From NCBI GenBank assembly GCA_039707655.1, contig CM077668.1:403168130-403232129 (forward strand): a stretch of DNA of 64,000 nucleotides, given 5' to 3'. The notes below the pieces were generated by a model. The model was given only the letters and a program-made list of their open reading frames with translations. It searched no databases and was not told where the DNA came from. The DNA is from Elymus sibiricus. Lineage: Eukaryota > Streptophyta > Magnoliopsida > Poales > Poaceae. The translations under genes were made by a program, and so were the position numbers. Within the stretch, counting starts at the first letter, position 1, and each line of letters begins with the position of its first letter. Positions 31,791 through 43,946 of this stretch are shown here, one piece after another.

Positions 31791-34700
31791 TCAAGGCAAA
31801 CACAGGTTAGGGCTGTCCTTTATCGTGTGAGTAGGAGAACGGCATTTGCTGCAAAATCTTGACCTTGATATACCAAAATATCCTCCTGGTTCATTGCTTT
31901 TCTTTTTAGCTTTGGTTCCATGCTTCTTTTTTGTGATATTTGCCTCCATGCTTGATTTGTACCTCTTATTTGAAGGACGACCATTTTTTGAAACAACAAA
32001 TGGTGGAAGAATAGAATCCACTGGAATAGAGACATTCCTTTTCCTGTCAACAATTACTATTCCTGATTCACCTACATTGCTAGATTCACCTTGAACATCA
32101 TCTTCAATGTTATCTTCCTGATTCTCTTTACTTGGATTTCCATATCCTATCTGGCATGTTGTCGTACGAGAAAGTCTGTATTCTGCCAATTCCTTTTTAC
32201 ATCGCATGAAATTTGATTTAGCAATTGCACAAGCTCTATCATCAATTTCTCCTTGATTAACTAGAGCAACTGCATCAAAATACAACATCTTGTGCCTAAC
32301 AGACCTGGCTTCTTCTTCATTTTCTCCTAATTGTGTTTGACCTGTTATCTGGACGCTTCCAACTCTTGCCTTCTTAGTCCATTTTTTCATGATATGATAA
32401 TCTGGAATCTTTGATAATCCCGTAATCAAAAGTATCTGCATGATATGACTATTATTTTTGAATAGTAATATTTGAACTGTTTATAAGTAAAAAGTAGTCA
32501 TAACATTGGTAACATAAGTAGTACTAAACTTACTCTAATAATATGGCTGCATATTACACCAAAATGCTGATATAGGCCACATTCACAATTATAGTATCCA
32601 ATGTTTTCATCAACCTTGATTATGTATCTTACTTTGCACCAAGCATCACGTGATTCTGCTTCAACATGCATCACCTCGAACATATTCTCCTCTGAAGTTT
32701 GCAACAATATATACTTGGTTGATTTAACTAATTCCTTTTTGAATAGAGAGTACACTCTTGGTGTGTATATTATAGAAGCATGTTTCTCTAGAAGATATCC
32801 AAACTGCAGTTTAATACTTCTCTGAAAAAATAAAAAATTGTTAATGCATTGACATAATTCATAAGAATAGGTAAAACAACGTATATTTTCCGACTTACCT
32901 GTTTTGAATTCTTCTCAGCCATAGCATCACAGCTTTCTCTATCATCTATTAGCTTTGTATATTGAGTAACAAATGCATTAATAGAAGATTTGCACACAGT
33001 ATATATCTTCAGCATGTGGTTAGCACATTCACTCCTTTGGGTACTACACATCCTTGCACAGAAAATCTTTTGAAAGTACGGTTTAGCCCACATTTCTCTG
33101 ACCTCATACGCTCTTGTCATGAAAGCATCGTCCTTAAGACAATATTTTTCAATTATAATCTGCCAAGCTTTTTCAAACTCTTCAATCGTAAGCATATGAT
33201 TAACTAATTTGTGGAAATCATCAGCAAATGTCTTGTATTTCTTGTATGTTTGTCCAAGAAGTTCATGAGCTCTCTTTAGGACATGCCATTTACACCATCT
33301 ATGAGTTGTATTGGGTCATTCTGATTTTATTGCATTAGCAATTGCAAGAGCCTGATCTGCAAATTTATGTCAAACTTTTCAATATGAATGTAATAAAAAA
33401 AACATAGTAACTTAAAATTTAGTTAGAACATACCAGTAAGTATAGTAACAGGAGCTTTACCACCCATCATTGCCACGAATTCCTTAAAAGCCCATTTGAA
33501 ATTTTCAACCTTTTCATTTGTAAGCAATACTCCAGCAAAAATGACACTCTCAAAATGATTGCTGACCCCGACAAACATTCCAAATGGCATATTGTAAATA
33601 TTTGTACCATAAGTTGTGTCAAATGTGATTGCATCTCCAAAGTACTGATAAAGTGCCCTACTTCGGCCACTAGTCCATATTATAGCCTTCAGCCTATTAT
33701 CATCATCAACTTGTGCAGTAAATGCAAATCTATCATCTTGCGCAATTTTCTCTCTAAAAATTTCTAATGTCTTAGCAATATCATTTTGTAGGTTCTCGCT
33801 TGCTATTTGAGAACAAACAGTTCTCAGTTTCCTTTTACTAAAAGGCACATTTGTGGTTGAACCATACATATCTGATATGACAGAATTCACCCTTGTAAGT
33901 GATACATTATTTTGTCTTAGATGCTTAATAAGTTCTCTGGCTGCTGGATCAATATGCTGATGAGAATACATGTGTTTCTTTTGATCACAACTTTCAACAA
34001 GCTCATGGTTGTGTTCTTCTTTGAAACTTTTGACATACCATTCTCCAGAATCATTCAAATGAACCCTTAATTCAGCTTTGCAACCACATCTAGTTGTTGA
34101 TTTAATTGCATTTTTGTTTCTACCCTATGAAATAAAATATATTGATTGAAAACAACATTTTAATAATACATATGGTAAAAAATATTTCTGGGAAAAATTT
34201 TTATAACAATACTCACACTGCGCTGACACTTGTACTCTTGCATTGTCTGAATATGTTTGACATTCACAAAATTGTCTCCATTTCTGATGCTAAAACCAAG
34301 GACCCAAGAATATGTGTTGTAAAAGTCATATGCTTCAGGTAGAGATCCAAACTTCATACCAACATAAGGTTTGAACATATCCGAAGATTTATCTTGACAA
34401 TATGATCTGATACCTTCTTAATAGCTCCATTTACCAAAGTACTAAAGTAACATCAATTAGTATGTACTATAATTTGCATTGATTACGTTAAGATATTTAT
34501 ACCTATTATCTTCCAGATTAACAGAGCCTTCTTCTTCATGAATGTTATATGCTAAAAATAAGTAATCTTCATCCAGAGAATTTTTTGAAGCGTCAAGATT
34601 TTCTTCATTACCATAATTTGTTCCATCTTTTCCAAATTTAGATTGAACTTCTTCTAGCTCATCATTGTATACGTCGAATTCAATCCTTTAAATAGAATTT

Positions 34701-35052
34701 ATCGATGTAAGCCATTTTGTTTAGACTAATAATGTCAATATAAATATAATTATCCATACCTGAGATTTTGTTGAGAAAGAACATCTCTTGCATCTGAAAA
34801 ATCTTCAGATTGTTCTTTTGCGGAGCTTTGTTCAGCAATCTGCGTTTCAACAATGCTACATTTCGAAAATAAATATAATTAGTATAGTATTTTGATCTCG
34901 TTTACTAAAGTATGTTGTAAGCGAGATTCAAATATATTACCACATATCTATGAACCTAGATTATACCTTGATGTCAAATAAGTTTTTGGGTCTTCAACCA
35001 TAGTTAGCAGATCCAAGAAGCTCCCATTCATACATCCATTATCATAATCCAT
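31791..35052 (-). pseudogene. FAR1/FHY3-like MULE transposase, eight exons, one stop and one frameshift
   Basis: Exons on the minus strand are 34967-35052 (from ATG), 34760-34855, 34503-34685, 34217-34441, 33434-34124, 32899-33356, 32534-32821 and 31791-32435, with GT-AG junctions. After an acidic N-terminus comes a FAR1 DNA-binding zinc finger (YKCQRS … CGCKAE … EEHNHEL). The MULE transposase domain follows (TFDTTYGTNIYNMPFG with the first Asp, VTILTDQALAIANA with the second), then a SWIM finger (NCECGLYQHFGVICSHI) and a C-terminal CX2C knuckle-like motif. In exon 4 the frame entering from exon 3 does not match the FAR1 frame, indicating a frameshift before MFKPYVGMKFG. A TGA at 33316-33318 interrupts the transposase just before PNTTHRWCKWHV. 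Such proteins are MuDR-type transposases or domesticated relatives. Confidence 0.82.
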
Positions 35053-35945
35053 CCTGAAAATAAAAAAGTACCAAACTTAGTTAGAAATGTGAAATCATGA
35101 AGATACCGCTTGTTGATATGTGAAATATCTAATATGGAATGCAAAATATGTGAAATATTTTTAGATTCATACATTGTACAAGAATTATTTAAGAATTGTG
35201 AAATCATACAGGTAGCACATATTCATATGTGAAATTTTAATACGCAATACAAAATATGCGAAATAGGATTAGCTTCATACAAGCATGCAAAATCTAGAAT
35301 GTAATTATAAATATCAAAAGCATGATTACTAGCTGATCCATACCTTTGAGCATTAGTTGTAAGTACTTCTTGCTTGCTTTGCCGGATCTATAGCAATGGT
35401 GAAATACTTGGAGCATTTCTAGTTTGAATCTGTTGAACGGACTGTAGAGGAACGGAGAAGAACAGAGTACATCTAGGATGAAGGAAGTCGAAGAAAGATG
35501 CTGAAATCGCGCAAAAGAAGAAGGAAAGAAAGATTGAAGCAGAAGAAGAAGTACATGAATGGAGGAGAAGAGAGAAAGAATAGAGGGTGGGGGGAAATGG
35601 GAAGGAAGAGGGGCAGTACATATTTCCATCCTGACTTTGACAAGATAGCAGGGGACCCGACTGCTATCATTAGAAGATGCTCAGTGTATCAGTCAGAGCA
35701 GTCACTCGTATTTCACATGTATAGCAAATATGAAACGTTTTCACCTTATACCAGAATCTCTAGCACCAATCTTGAAAACGCAGCGGACGGCTCGCGATCT
35801 GTCGGTACATCACGGAACCGTGCAATTTTCCGCTTCGGGTGGCATCCCCTTATAGCCAACAGACGGCTACATTATTAACCATGCTCCCAATTCTCTTCCT
35901 CTCTCTCTCGGGCTCTAGCCTCCCACCGCGCAATCCCATCACTTG
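35053..35945. other. Leader of the FAR1-like gene and right margin of the island
   Basis: On the minus strand about 35640-35345 is pyrimidine-rich, like a plant 5' untranslated exon, and ends in a donor (GGTATG near 35340). The following intron (about 35340-35054) is rich in ATGTGAAAT. From about 35600 rightward the composition becomes mixed and GC richer, with CTCTTCCTCTCTCTCTCGGG at about 35893. The exact end of the island was not recognised. Confidence 0.4.
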
Positions 35946-35950
35946 TCGCT

Positions 35951-37521
35951 TGCTACTTGTAGACTGCGTTGGATTTTTATCCCCGAAGAGGAGAGGATGA
36001 TGCAGCACAGTAGAGTAAGTATTTCCCTCAGTTAAGAAACCAAGGTTATCAATCCAGTAGGAGAACCAAGCAACACCACGTAAACAGCACCTACACACAA
36101 AACGCAAACCCTCGGACCCAACACAAACGAGAGGTTGTCAATCTCTCGTTGGTCAAGTATCGAGATTAAATGGTATATGATAGATTGATAGATAGATAAA
36201 TAAATAAAAGATAAAAAAGTGCAGCAAGTATTTTTGGTATTTTTGTATAAGTAAACAAGATAGATCTTATGATAAAAGTAGACCTGGGGGCCGTAGAGTT
36301 CACTAGAGGCATCTCTCAAGAAAATAGCATACGGTTGGTAAACAAATTACTGTTGGGCAATTGATAGAAAAGCAAATAATTATGACGCTATCCAAGGAAA
36401 TGATCATGATATAGGCATCACATCCAAATCAAGTAGACCGACTCCTGCCTGCATCTACTACTATTACTTCACACATCGACCGCTATCCAGCATGCATCTA
36501 GTGTATTAAGTTCAAGAGAATGAAGCAATGCATTAAGAATGATGACATGATGTAGTCAAGATAAACGCAAATAAGAATTCATCCCAACTTGTTATCCTTA
36601 ATGGAAACAATACTTGCGTGTCAATTCCCCTTCGGTCACTAGGACTGAGCACCGCAAGATCGAACCCATTACCGAGCACTCCTTCCCATTGCAAGAAGAT
36701 CCAATCTAGTTGGCCAAACCAAACCAAAACTTCGGAGAAGAAATACAAGGCTATACTAAATCATGCATAAAAGAGATCAGAGAAGAACTCAAATAAACAA
36801 GGATAGATCTGATCATAAACTCACAATTCATCGGATCCCAACAAACACACCGCACAAAGTCATTACATCGGATGGATCTCCATGAAGATCATGGAGACCA
36901 TTGTATTGAGAAACACAAAGAGAGAGAGAGAGCCATCTAGCTACTACCTACGGACCCGTAGGTCTATGGTGAACTACTCACGCATCATCGGAGAGGCGGC
37001 AAGGTTGATGTAGAGCCCCTCCGTGATGAGTTCCCCCTCCGGCGGAGTACCGGAGAAGGCCTCCAGATGGGATCTCACGAGAACAGAGGCTTGCGGCGGT
37101 GGAAAAAGTATTTCGTGGGCTCCCCTAGGGTTTTTGGAATTCTTCTGAATTTATAGAGGTGGAAGTAGGGCAAAAGGAGCTGGGAGGGGCCCACATGGCA
37201 CTGGGGTGCCCCCCCCTAGGGCGCGCCCAGGTGCCATGTGGGGCCCTCCCAAGGTTTCTTCCTTGGCTTCCAAGTTCACGGTGATCCTTATCTCCAGAAA
37301 AAAATCTCCAAAAAGTTTCGGGATGATTTGATCTTATCTGATATTGATTTTCTGTAAAACAAAAACAGGGCAGAAAACAGGAACTGGCACGTGGCACTAA
37401 GTTAATAGGCTAGTCCCCAAAAATGATATAGAAATGTATGAAATGATAATAAAAACATCCAAGAATAATAATATCATAGCATGGAACAAGCAAAAATAAT
37501 AGATACGTTGGAGACATATCA
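35951..37521 (-). repeat. Left LTR (3' LTR) of retrotransposon 1
   Basis: Begins TGCTACTTGTAG and ends GACATATCA. It contains a GC-rich inverted repeat around a C8 run (about 37188-37240, arms CCACATGGCAC/GTGCCATGTGG) and a GA microsatellite at about 36920-36932. The polypurine tract lies immediately inside at about 37522-37535 (CATCCCCAAGCTT on the plus strand). Confidence 0.9.
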
Positions 37522-40111
37522 AGCATCCCCAAGCTTAACTCCTGCTGGTCCTCGAGTAGGAAAGTGATAAAACATATTTTTGATTGTGGAATGCTACCCA
37601 ACATACTTCAACTTATTTTCATAGCATAGACATGAGGACTTGTATGATTCAAAGCAATAGTCTATAGTTTGACATGAAGACATAAATACTCAAGTGATGC
37701 TAACAAGCAACCATGCCTTTCAAAATAACAATGCTAAAGAAAATTATCCCTAGCCCATTATGCTCAATCATTGATCCATTCATGAAACACACTCGAATAT
37801 CAATCATACTCCATGCACACACATGATCACATGACCCCCTAGTTGGTGCTTTAAATGAGAAGGATGAGACTCAACATAAAAATAAATAGAAAGGCCCTTC
37901 GCAGAGGGAAGCATTGATTTACAGAGGTGCCAGAGCTCAAGTTTTAAAAAGAGATGAAAAATTTATTTTGGGAGGCATGCTTTTCTCATCAACGAGAACG
38001 ACTTAAGGTTCCCAACACTTTTCACATTGGATACATCATAGGCGGTTCCCAAACTGAAAATAAAAATTTTGCTCCCCATCATCGTTCCATGGTTTTGAGA
38101 CTTATGTCCCTTATTTCCATTCACATCCGAAGGAGTTTGTTTTCCACCTTTCCTTATCACAATCCATGGCTAGCCGTATTCACGGGTGCCCTCCATACAA
38201 ACACATTCCAAGGAAATTCAATTTATTTTGGGACTGGGCATCCCTTTTACCGCCACACTCTCGTGCAATGACAAGTGAATAAACATTCATCGTGAGAATG
38301 ACATATCCAACATGAAAATCATTGGCCACCCTTCACCGCTTCATGAGCGATACGGGCACACAAAAGAGAAATTATTTTTCAAATTTTTTAGAGATGGTAC
38401 ATGCAAATTTACTTAGGACGGCATTGAAATACCATATATAGGTAGATATGGTGGACACAATTGGCAAAACAAGTTTAAGGTAAAGGATGCACAAGTAGTA
38501 TTCCCACTTAGTACAAATGGAGGCTAGCATAAAGGTTGAGAAGCGACCAACTAAGAAACCATAATGATGCACATGCATACATAAAACATAACCAACACCG
38601 AATAATGCACCACAAGTAGGATGTAACTTCATTGCATAACTATTTACTTTATGTGCTTGCATAGGGAATCATAAATCTTAAAATCACTATTCATACTAGA
38701 GCATAATTACTCATGAACATAACTCACATATCATCATCTACATATCTCAAAACTATTGCAAGGAATCAAGTTTTTCATGTCCCATAAAATTTTATGCTAG
38801 TTTTCATTATTCTACTTGAATATTCATCACATGGGGACCAAGCTCATAGCTTGTGCAATTTACCATAACTATTTTCAAACTCTCACAAAGATATAAGTGA
38901 AGCATGAGAGCAACATTTCTACAAAATATCTAGCATTCTCAAAAAGATATAAGTGAAGCAAGAGAACAAGTTTCGTCAAAACATTCGCACCACCGTGCTC
39001 AAAAAGATATAAGTGAAGCACTAGAGCAACCACCTAGCTCAACAAATTTAAGTGAAGCACAAAGAGCAATTCTAACAAATTATGATGACGTGAAGCTATC
39101 TCAAGCAAATGTATTCAGAGATGATGATTGTGACAAACTAAAAAGAAAAGACTCATATCATACAAGACGCTCCAAGCAAAACACATATCATGTGACGAAT
39201 AAAAATATAGCTTCAAGTGTGTTACCGATAGTGGTTAGAAGAAAGAGGGGATGCCTTCCGGGGCATCCCCAAGCTTAGACGCTTGAGTCTCCTTGGATAT
39301 TACCTTGGGGTGCCTTGGGCATCCCCAAGCTTAGGCTTTTGCATCTCTTCATTCCTTCATCCATCGTCGTCACACCCAAAACTTGAAAACTTCAATCACA
39401 CAAAACTCAACAAAACCTTCGTGAGATCTGTTAGTATAACCAAGCAAATTACTACTATAAGTACTGTTCAAAACCCATTCAAATTTTATTTTGCATTATA
39501 AGTACTGTGTTCTCACTTTTCCATGGCTTGCACCCCCCCGATACAATCCATAGTTTCATCAAAACAAGCAAACAATGCATAGGAAACAGAATCTGTCAAA
39601 AACAGAACAGTCTGTAGAAATCTGTCGAAAAGCCATACTTATGTAACTCCAAAAAATCTGAAAAATTAGGACAACGTGGACAATTTGTATATCAATCACC
39701 TGTAAAAAATTCAGACTCATTCAACGCTCTTAAGAATTTATAAAAATTCTGGCCTGGGCGTCAAAGTTTCTGTTTTTCACAGAATTGCATTCACAAGCAT
39801 CCACATCATCCCAAAGGTCTTACTTGGCACAAACACTAATTAAAATATAAAACCAAGTAAAAACAGAGGAAAATAAAGGATAATCAAAAGAACAGAACCA
39901 AAAAGTGAAAAATAAAAATTTATTTTATTCGTTGGGTTGCCTCCCAACAAGCGCTATCGTTTTACGCCCCTAGCTAGGCATAAAGCAATACATCAAGTAT
40001 TGTCATCCTTGGATTTTACTCCATAGGTGGCCCTCATAATGGATTCATAGGGCTGTTTAATTTTGGTCCTTGGGAATTGTTCCATGCCTTTCTTTAAAGG
40101 AAACTGAAACT
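37522..40111 (-). other. Non-coding interior of retrotransposon 1 where pol would be
   Basis: These 2.6 kb carry no reverse transcriptase or integrase reading frame on either strand. Short phrases recur: CATCCCCAAGCTTA at about 37525, 39265 and 39320, and AAAGATATAAGTGAAGCA three times at about 38885-39020. The sequence CCCTTCGCAGAGGGAAGCA at about 37895 recurs in retrotransposon 3 at about 63042, so the two elements are related. Confidence 0.7.
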
Positions 40112-42079
40112 TTATATTTCCCTCTTCATATAAATCACCGCACCAATAGTGCGCAAAAACGGTCTACCAAGAATCAAAGGGCAAGACGGATTGCAATCAA
40201 TATCAAGAACAATAAAGTCCATGGGTACATAGTTCCTATTTGCAACAATAAGAACATCATTGATCCTCCCCAATGGCTTTTTGATAGTAGAATCCGCTAA
40301 ATGCAAATTAAGAGAACACTCATCCAAATTGGTGAAACCGAGAACATCACAAAGAGACTTTGGAATTGTGGAAACACTTGCACCCAAATCACACAAAGCA
40401 TTGCACTCAAAAATTTTAATCTTAACCTTGATAGTAGGTTCCCACTCATCATACAACTTTCTAGGAATAGAAATTTCTAACTCAAGTTTTTCTTCCAAAG
40501 CTTTCATTAAGGCTTCCACAATATGTTTAGTAAAAGCCTTATTTTGTTCATAAGCATTTGGTGAGTTCAACAAAGATTGCAATAAAGAAATACACTCAAC
40601 CAAAGAACAACTATCATAATTAAAGTCATGGCAATCCAAAATAGTGGGTGCATTACTAGCTAAAGTTTTGACCTCTTCAAACCCACTTTCAACAATTTTA
40701 GCATCAAGATTTTCACCCTCCGAATCATGGAGACGCCCTCTATCTAAAGTTGACTCTTCTTCAGTCTCTTTTTCAACAAGATTAACTTTACTAAACAGAG
40801 AATCAATAGAAGACACACCAATCATCTTAACATGCTCATCCTTATTGCTACGAAAATTAGTAAGAGAGGCTTTTTCAAGCAATTCCCGCTTAGCATTCAA
40901 CATAGCGGTTCTCTTCTTACTTTCATCAATAGAAACATACATAGCCTTAATAGATTCATTAATATCAACTCTCAAAGGCAAAGGTTTTGCCTTGAGATTT
41001 TCCACATCAAGAGAAAGCCTATCAACACTTTTAGACAAATCATCAATCTTGTTCAACTTTTCTTCTATCGAAGTGTTGAACGCTTTTTGAGCATGGATAA
41101 ATTCCTTCATACTATTTTCAAAATCAGAGGATATCCTTTAGTTATTATGGGAAGAATTACCATAAGGATTGCCAAAAACATTAGAGGAATTTCCAGGATA
41201 AGGCCTAGAATTGAAGTTCCCTCTATAAGCATTATTATTGAAATTGCTACGAGAAACAAAATTCACATCTATAGGATCACTATTTTGTTCAATCAAAGCA
41301 GACAAAGGCAAATCATTGGGATCAATATAAGCATTCTTACTAGCAACCAACTTAACAAGAGCATCAACTTTATCACTCAAGGTGCTAATGTCCTCAACGG
41401 CATTCACCTTTTTGGTAGTAGGTGCCCTTTCGGTATGCCATTGGGAGTAATTAGCCATAATATTATCAAGCAATTTAGTAGCATCACCCAAAGTAATCTC
41501 CATAAAAGTTCCACCCGCGGCGGAATCCAAAAGATTTCGAGAAACAAAATTCAAGCCAGCATAATTTTTTTGCATAATCATCCACAAGTTCAAACCATGA
41601 GTGGGACAATATCTCAGCATCAATTTCATTCTCTCCCAAGATTGCGCAACATGTTCATGATCAAGTTGCTTAAAGTTCATAATCTGGTTACGGAGAGAGA
41701 TGATTTTGGCTGGAGGAAAATATTTAGTAATAAAAGCATCTTTGCATTTGTCCAAAGAATCAATACTATTGCGAGGCAAAGAAGAAAACCAAATTTTTGC
41801 ACGATCTCGCAAAGAAAACGGAAATAATTTCAACTTGACAATATCATTGTCCACATCTTTTTTCTTTTGCATGTCACACAACTCAACAAAACTGTTGAGA
41901 TGTGATGCCGCGTCCTCATTAGGACTTCCAAAAAATTGATCTTTCATAACAAGATTCAATAAAGCGGCATTTATGTCAAAAGACTCCGCAATAGTGGCGG
42001 GAGGAGCAATAGGAGTGCTAATAAAATCATCATTATTGGTATTGGAAAAATCACACAACTTGGTGTTTTCTTGAGACAT
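40112..42079 (-). pseudogene. gag-protease polyprotein gene of retrotransposon 1, one in-frame stop
   Basis: It reads right to left from an ATG at 42079. The capsid-like region has the usual retrotransposon gag pattern (HLNSFVELCDM … KLKLFPFSLRDRAKIWF … WERMKLMLRYCPTHG) and an Asn-rich tail (about residue 290 on). A TAA at 41138-41140 stops it after about 313 residues. The same frame then continues without another stop through a coiled-coil linker into an aspartic protease with active-site motif CDLGAS and a later LILGRPFL. It ends at 40112, and no pol follows. Gag would form particles and the protease would mature it. I describe the break and do not restore it. Confidence 0.85.
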
Positions 42080-42289
42080 GATGTCTACGCAAAAAGAGAT
42101 TAAGCGAATAAAAGCGAACGAGAAAATGGCGAAGGAAAAGAGGCAAATAAAAGTGGCAAAAGAGAAAGCAAATATTTTTGTAAATTTTTTTTTGAAGTGG
42201 GGGAGATGAAAACGAGAGGCAAATGGCAAATAAAGTAAATGCAAAGGTAAGAGTTGAGAGTGTAGGTACTTGGTAATGTTGATGATGTC

Positions 42290-42307
42290 TCCCCGGCAAC
42301 GGCGCCA
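42290..42307 (-). promoter_or_regulatory. Primer-binding site of retrotransposon 1
   Basis: Minus-strand TGGCGCCGTTGCCGGGGA lies 11 nt inside the 5' (right) LTR. The initial TGG pairs with the CCA end of a tRNA primer. It fixes the element's orientation. Confidence 0.85.
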
Positions 42308-42318
42308 GAAATTCTTCC

Positions 42319-43907
42319 TGCTACTTGTAGACTGCGTTGGATTTTTATCCCCGAAGAGCAGAGGATGATGCAGCACAGTAGAGTAAGTATTTCCCTCAGT
42401 TAAGAAACCAAGGTTATCAATCCAGTAGGAGAACCAAGCAACACCACGTAAACAGCACCTACACACAAAACGCAAACCCTCGGACCCAACGCAAACGAGA
42501 GGTTGTCAATCTCTCGTTGGTCAAGTATCGAGATTAAATGGTATATGATAGATTGATAGATTGATAAATAAAGAAAAGATAAAAAAGTGCAGCAAGTATT
42601 TTTGGTATTTTTGTATAAGTAAACAAGATAGATCTTATGATAAAAGTAGACCCGGGGGCCGTAGAGTTCACTAGAGGCATCTCTCAAGAAAATAGCATAC
42701 GGTGGGTAAACAAATTACTGTTGGGCAATTGATAGAAAAGCAAATAATTATGACGCTATCCAAGGCAATGATCATGATATAGGCATCACATCCAAATCAA
42801 GTAGACCGACTCTTGCCTGCATCTACTACTATTACTTCACACATCGACCACTATCCAGCATGCATCTAGTGTATTAAGTTCAAGAGAACGAAGTAATGCA
42901 TTAAGAACGATGACATGATGTAGTCAAGATAAACGCAAATAAGAATTCATCCCAACTTGTTATCCTTAATGGAAACAATACTTGCATGTCAATTCCCCTT
43001 CGGTCACTAGGACTGAGCACCGCAAGATCGAACCCATTACCGAGCACTCCTTCCCATTGCAAGAAGATCCAATCTAGTTGGCCAAACCAAACCAAAACTT
43101 CGGAGAAGAAACTTCGGAGAAGAAATACAAGGCTATACTAAATCATGCATAAAAGAGATCAGAGAAGAACTCAAATAAACAAGGATAGATCTGATCATAA
43201 ACTCACAATTCATCGGATCCCAACAAACACACCGCACAAAGTCATTACATCGGATGGATCTCCATGAAGATCATGGAGACCATTGTATTGAGAAACTCAA
43301 AGAGAGAGAGAGCCATCTAGCTACTACCTACGGACCCCTAGGTCTATGGTGAACTACTCACGCATCATCGGAGATGCGGCAAGGTTGATGTAGAGCCCCT
43401 CCGTGATGAGTTCCCCCTCCGGCGGAGTACCGGAGAAGGCCTCCAGATGGGATCTCGCGAGAACAAAGGCTTGCGGCGGCGGAAAAAGTATTTCGTGGGC
43501 TCCCCTAGGGTTTTTGGAATTCTTCTGAATTTATAGAGGTAGAAGTAGGGCAAAAGGAGCTGGGAGAGGCCCACATGGCACTGGGGCGCCCCCCCCCCCC
43601 CCCGGGGCGCGCCCAGGTGCCATGTGGGGCCCTCCCAAGGTTTCTTCCTTGGCTTCCAAGTTCACGGTGATCCTTATCTCCAGAAAAAAATCTCCAAAAA
43701 GTTTCGGGACGATTTGATCTTATCTGATATTGATTTTCTGTAAAACAAAAACAGGGCAGAAAACAGGAACTGGCACGTGGCACTAAGTTAATAGGTTAGT
43801 ACCCAAAAATGATATAAAAATGTATGAAATGATAATAAAAACATCCAAGAATAATAATATCATAGCATGGAACAAGCAAAAATAATAGATACGTTGGAGA
43901 CGTATAA
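42319..43907 (-). repeat. Right LTR (5' LTR) of retrotransposon 1
   Basis: It matches the left LTR closely. Differences include a 15-bp ACTTCGGAGAAGAA-type duplication, a C15 run at about 43589-43603 where the left LTR has C8, a shorter GA tract, and a terminal TATAA in place of TATCA. In element orientation it would supply the promoter. Confidence 0.9.
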
Positions 43908-43939
43908 TCGCTCTACCACTGTCCACCGCCGAAGCTTAC

Positions 43940-43946
43940 TATAAAA
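43940..43946 (+). promoter_or_regulatory. TATA box next to the retrotransposon insertion
   Basis: TATAAAA in the context CTTACTATAAAAGGCTC lies 28 bp from the end of the target duplication. GC-rich leader-like sequence follows. Upstream promoter DNA continues on the far side of the insertion, at about 35880-35945. Confidence 0.5.

Larger units (their letters stand above)
35951..43907 (-). mobile_element. LTR retrotransposon 1: gag-protease only, 7.96 kb
   Basis: Two long terminal repeats, 35951-37521 (1,571 bp) and 42319-43907 (1,589 bp), enclose 4.8 kb. The target duplication TCGCT lies at 35946-35950 and 43908-43912. The primer-binding site on the minus strand lies next to the right LTR, so the element reads right to left. 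Only gag and protease are encoded; reverse transcriptase, RNase H and integrase are missing, making it non-autonomous. The protease and PBS types point to the Ty3/gypsy side. The LTRs differ by scattered substitutions, a 15-bp duplication in the right LTR (about 43096-43125) and a length difference in a C-run. The right LTR ends in AA instead of CA. Confidence 0.93.

Noticed and set aside
5139..35945. Terminal inverted repeats for a single giant MULE
   Set aside because: I compared the sequences near 5139, 26230 and 35600-35880 by eye and found no convincing inverted match, so the element boundaries are not claimed.
40832..41827. 331-codon plus-strand frame opposite gag
   Set aside because: It is the antisense shadow of the gag-protease frame, which has clear motifs.
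41138..42475. Longer gag frame starting inside the LTR
   Set aside because: The extra N-terminal part covers the LTR, primer-binding site and leader; the ATG at 42079 follows the leader and starts the gag-like sequence.
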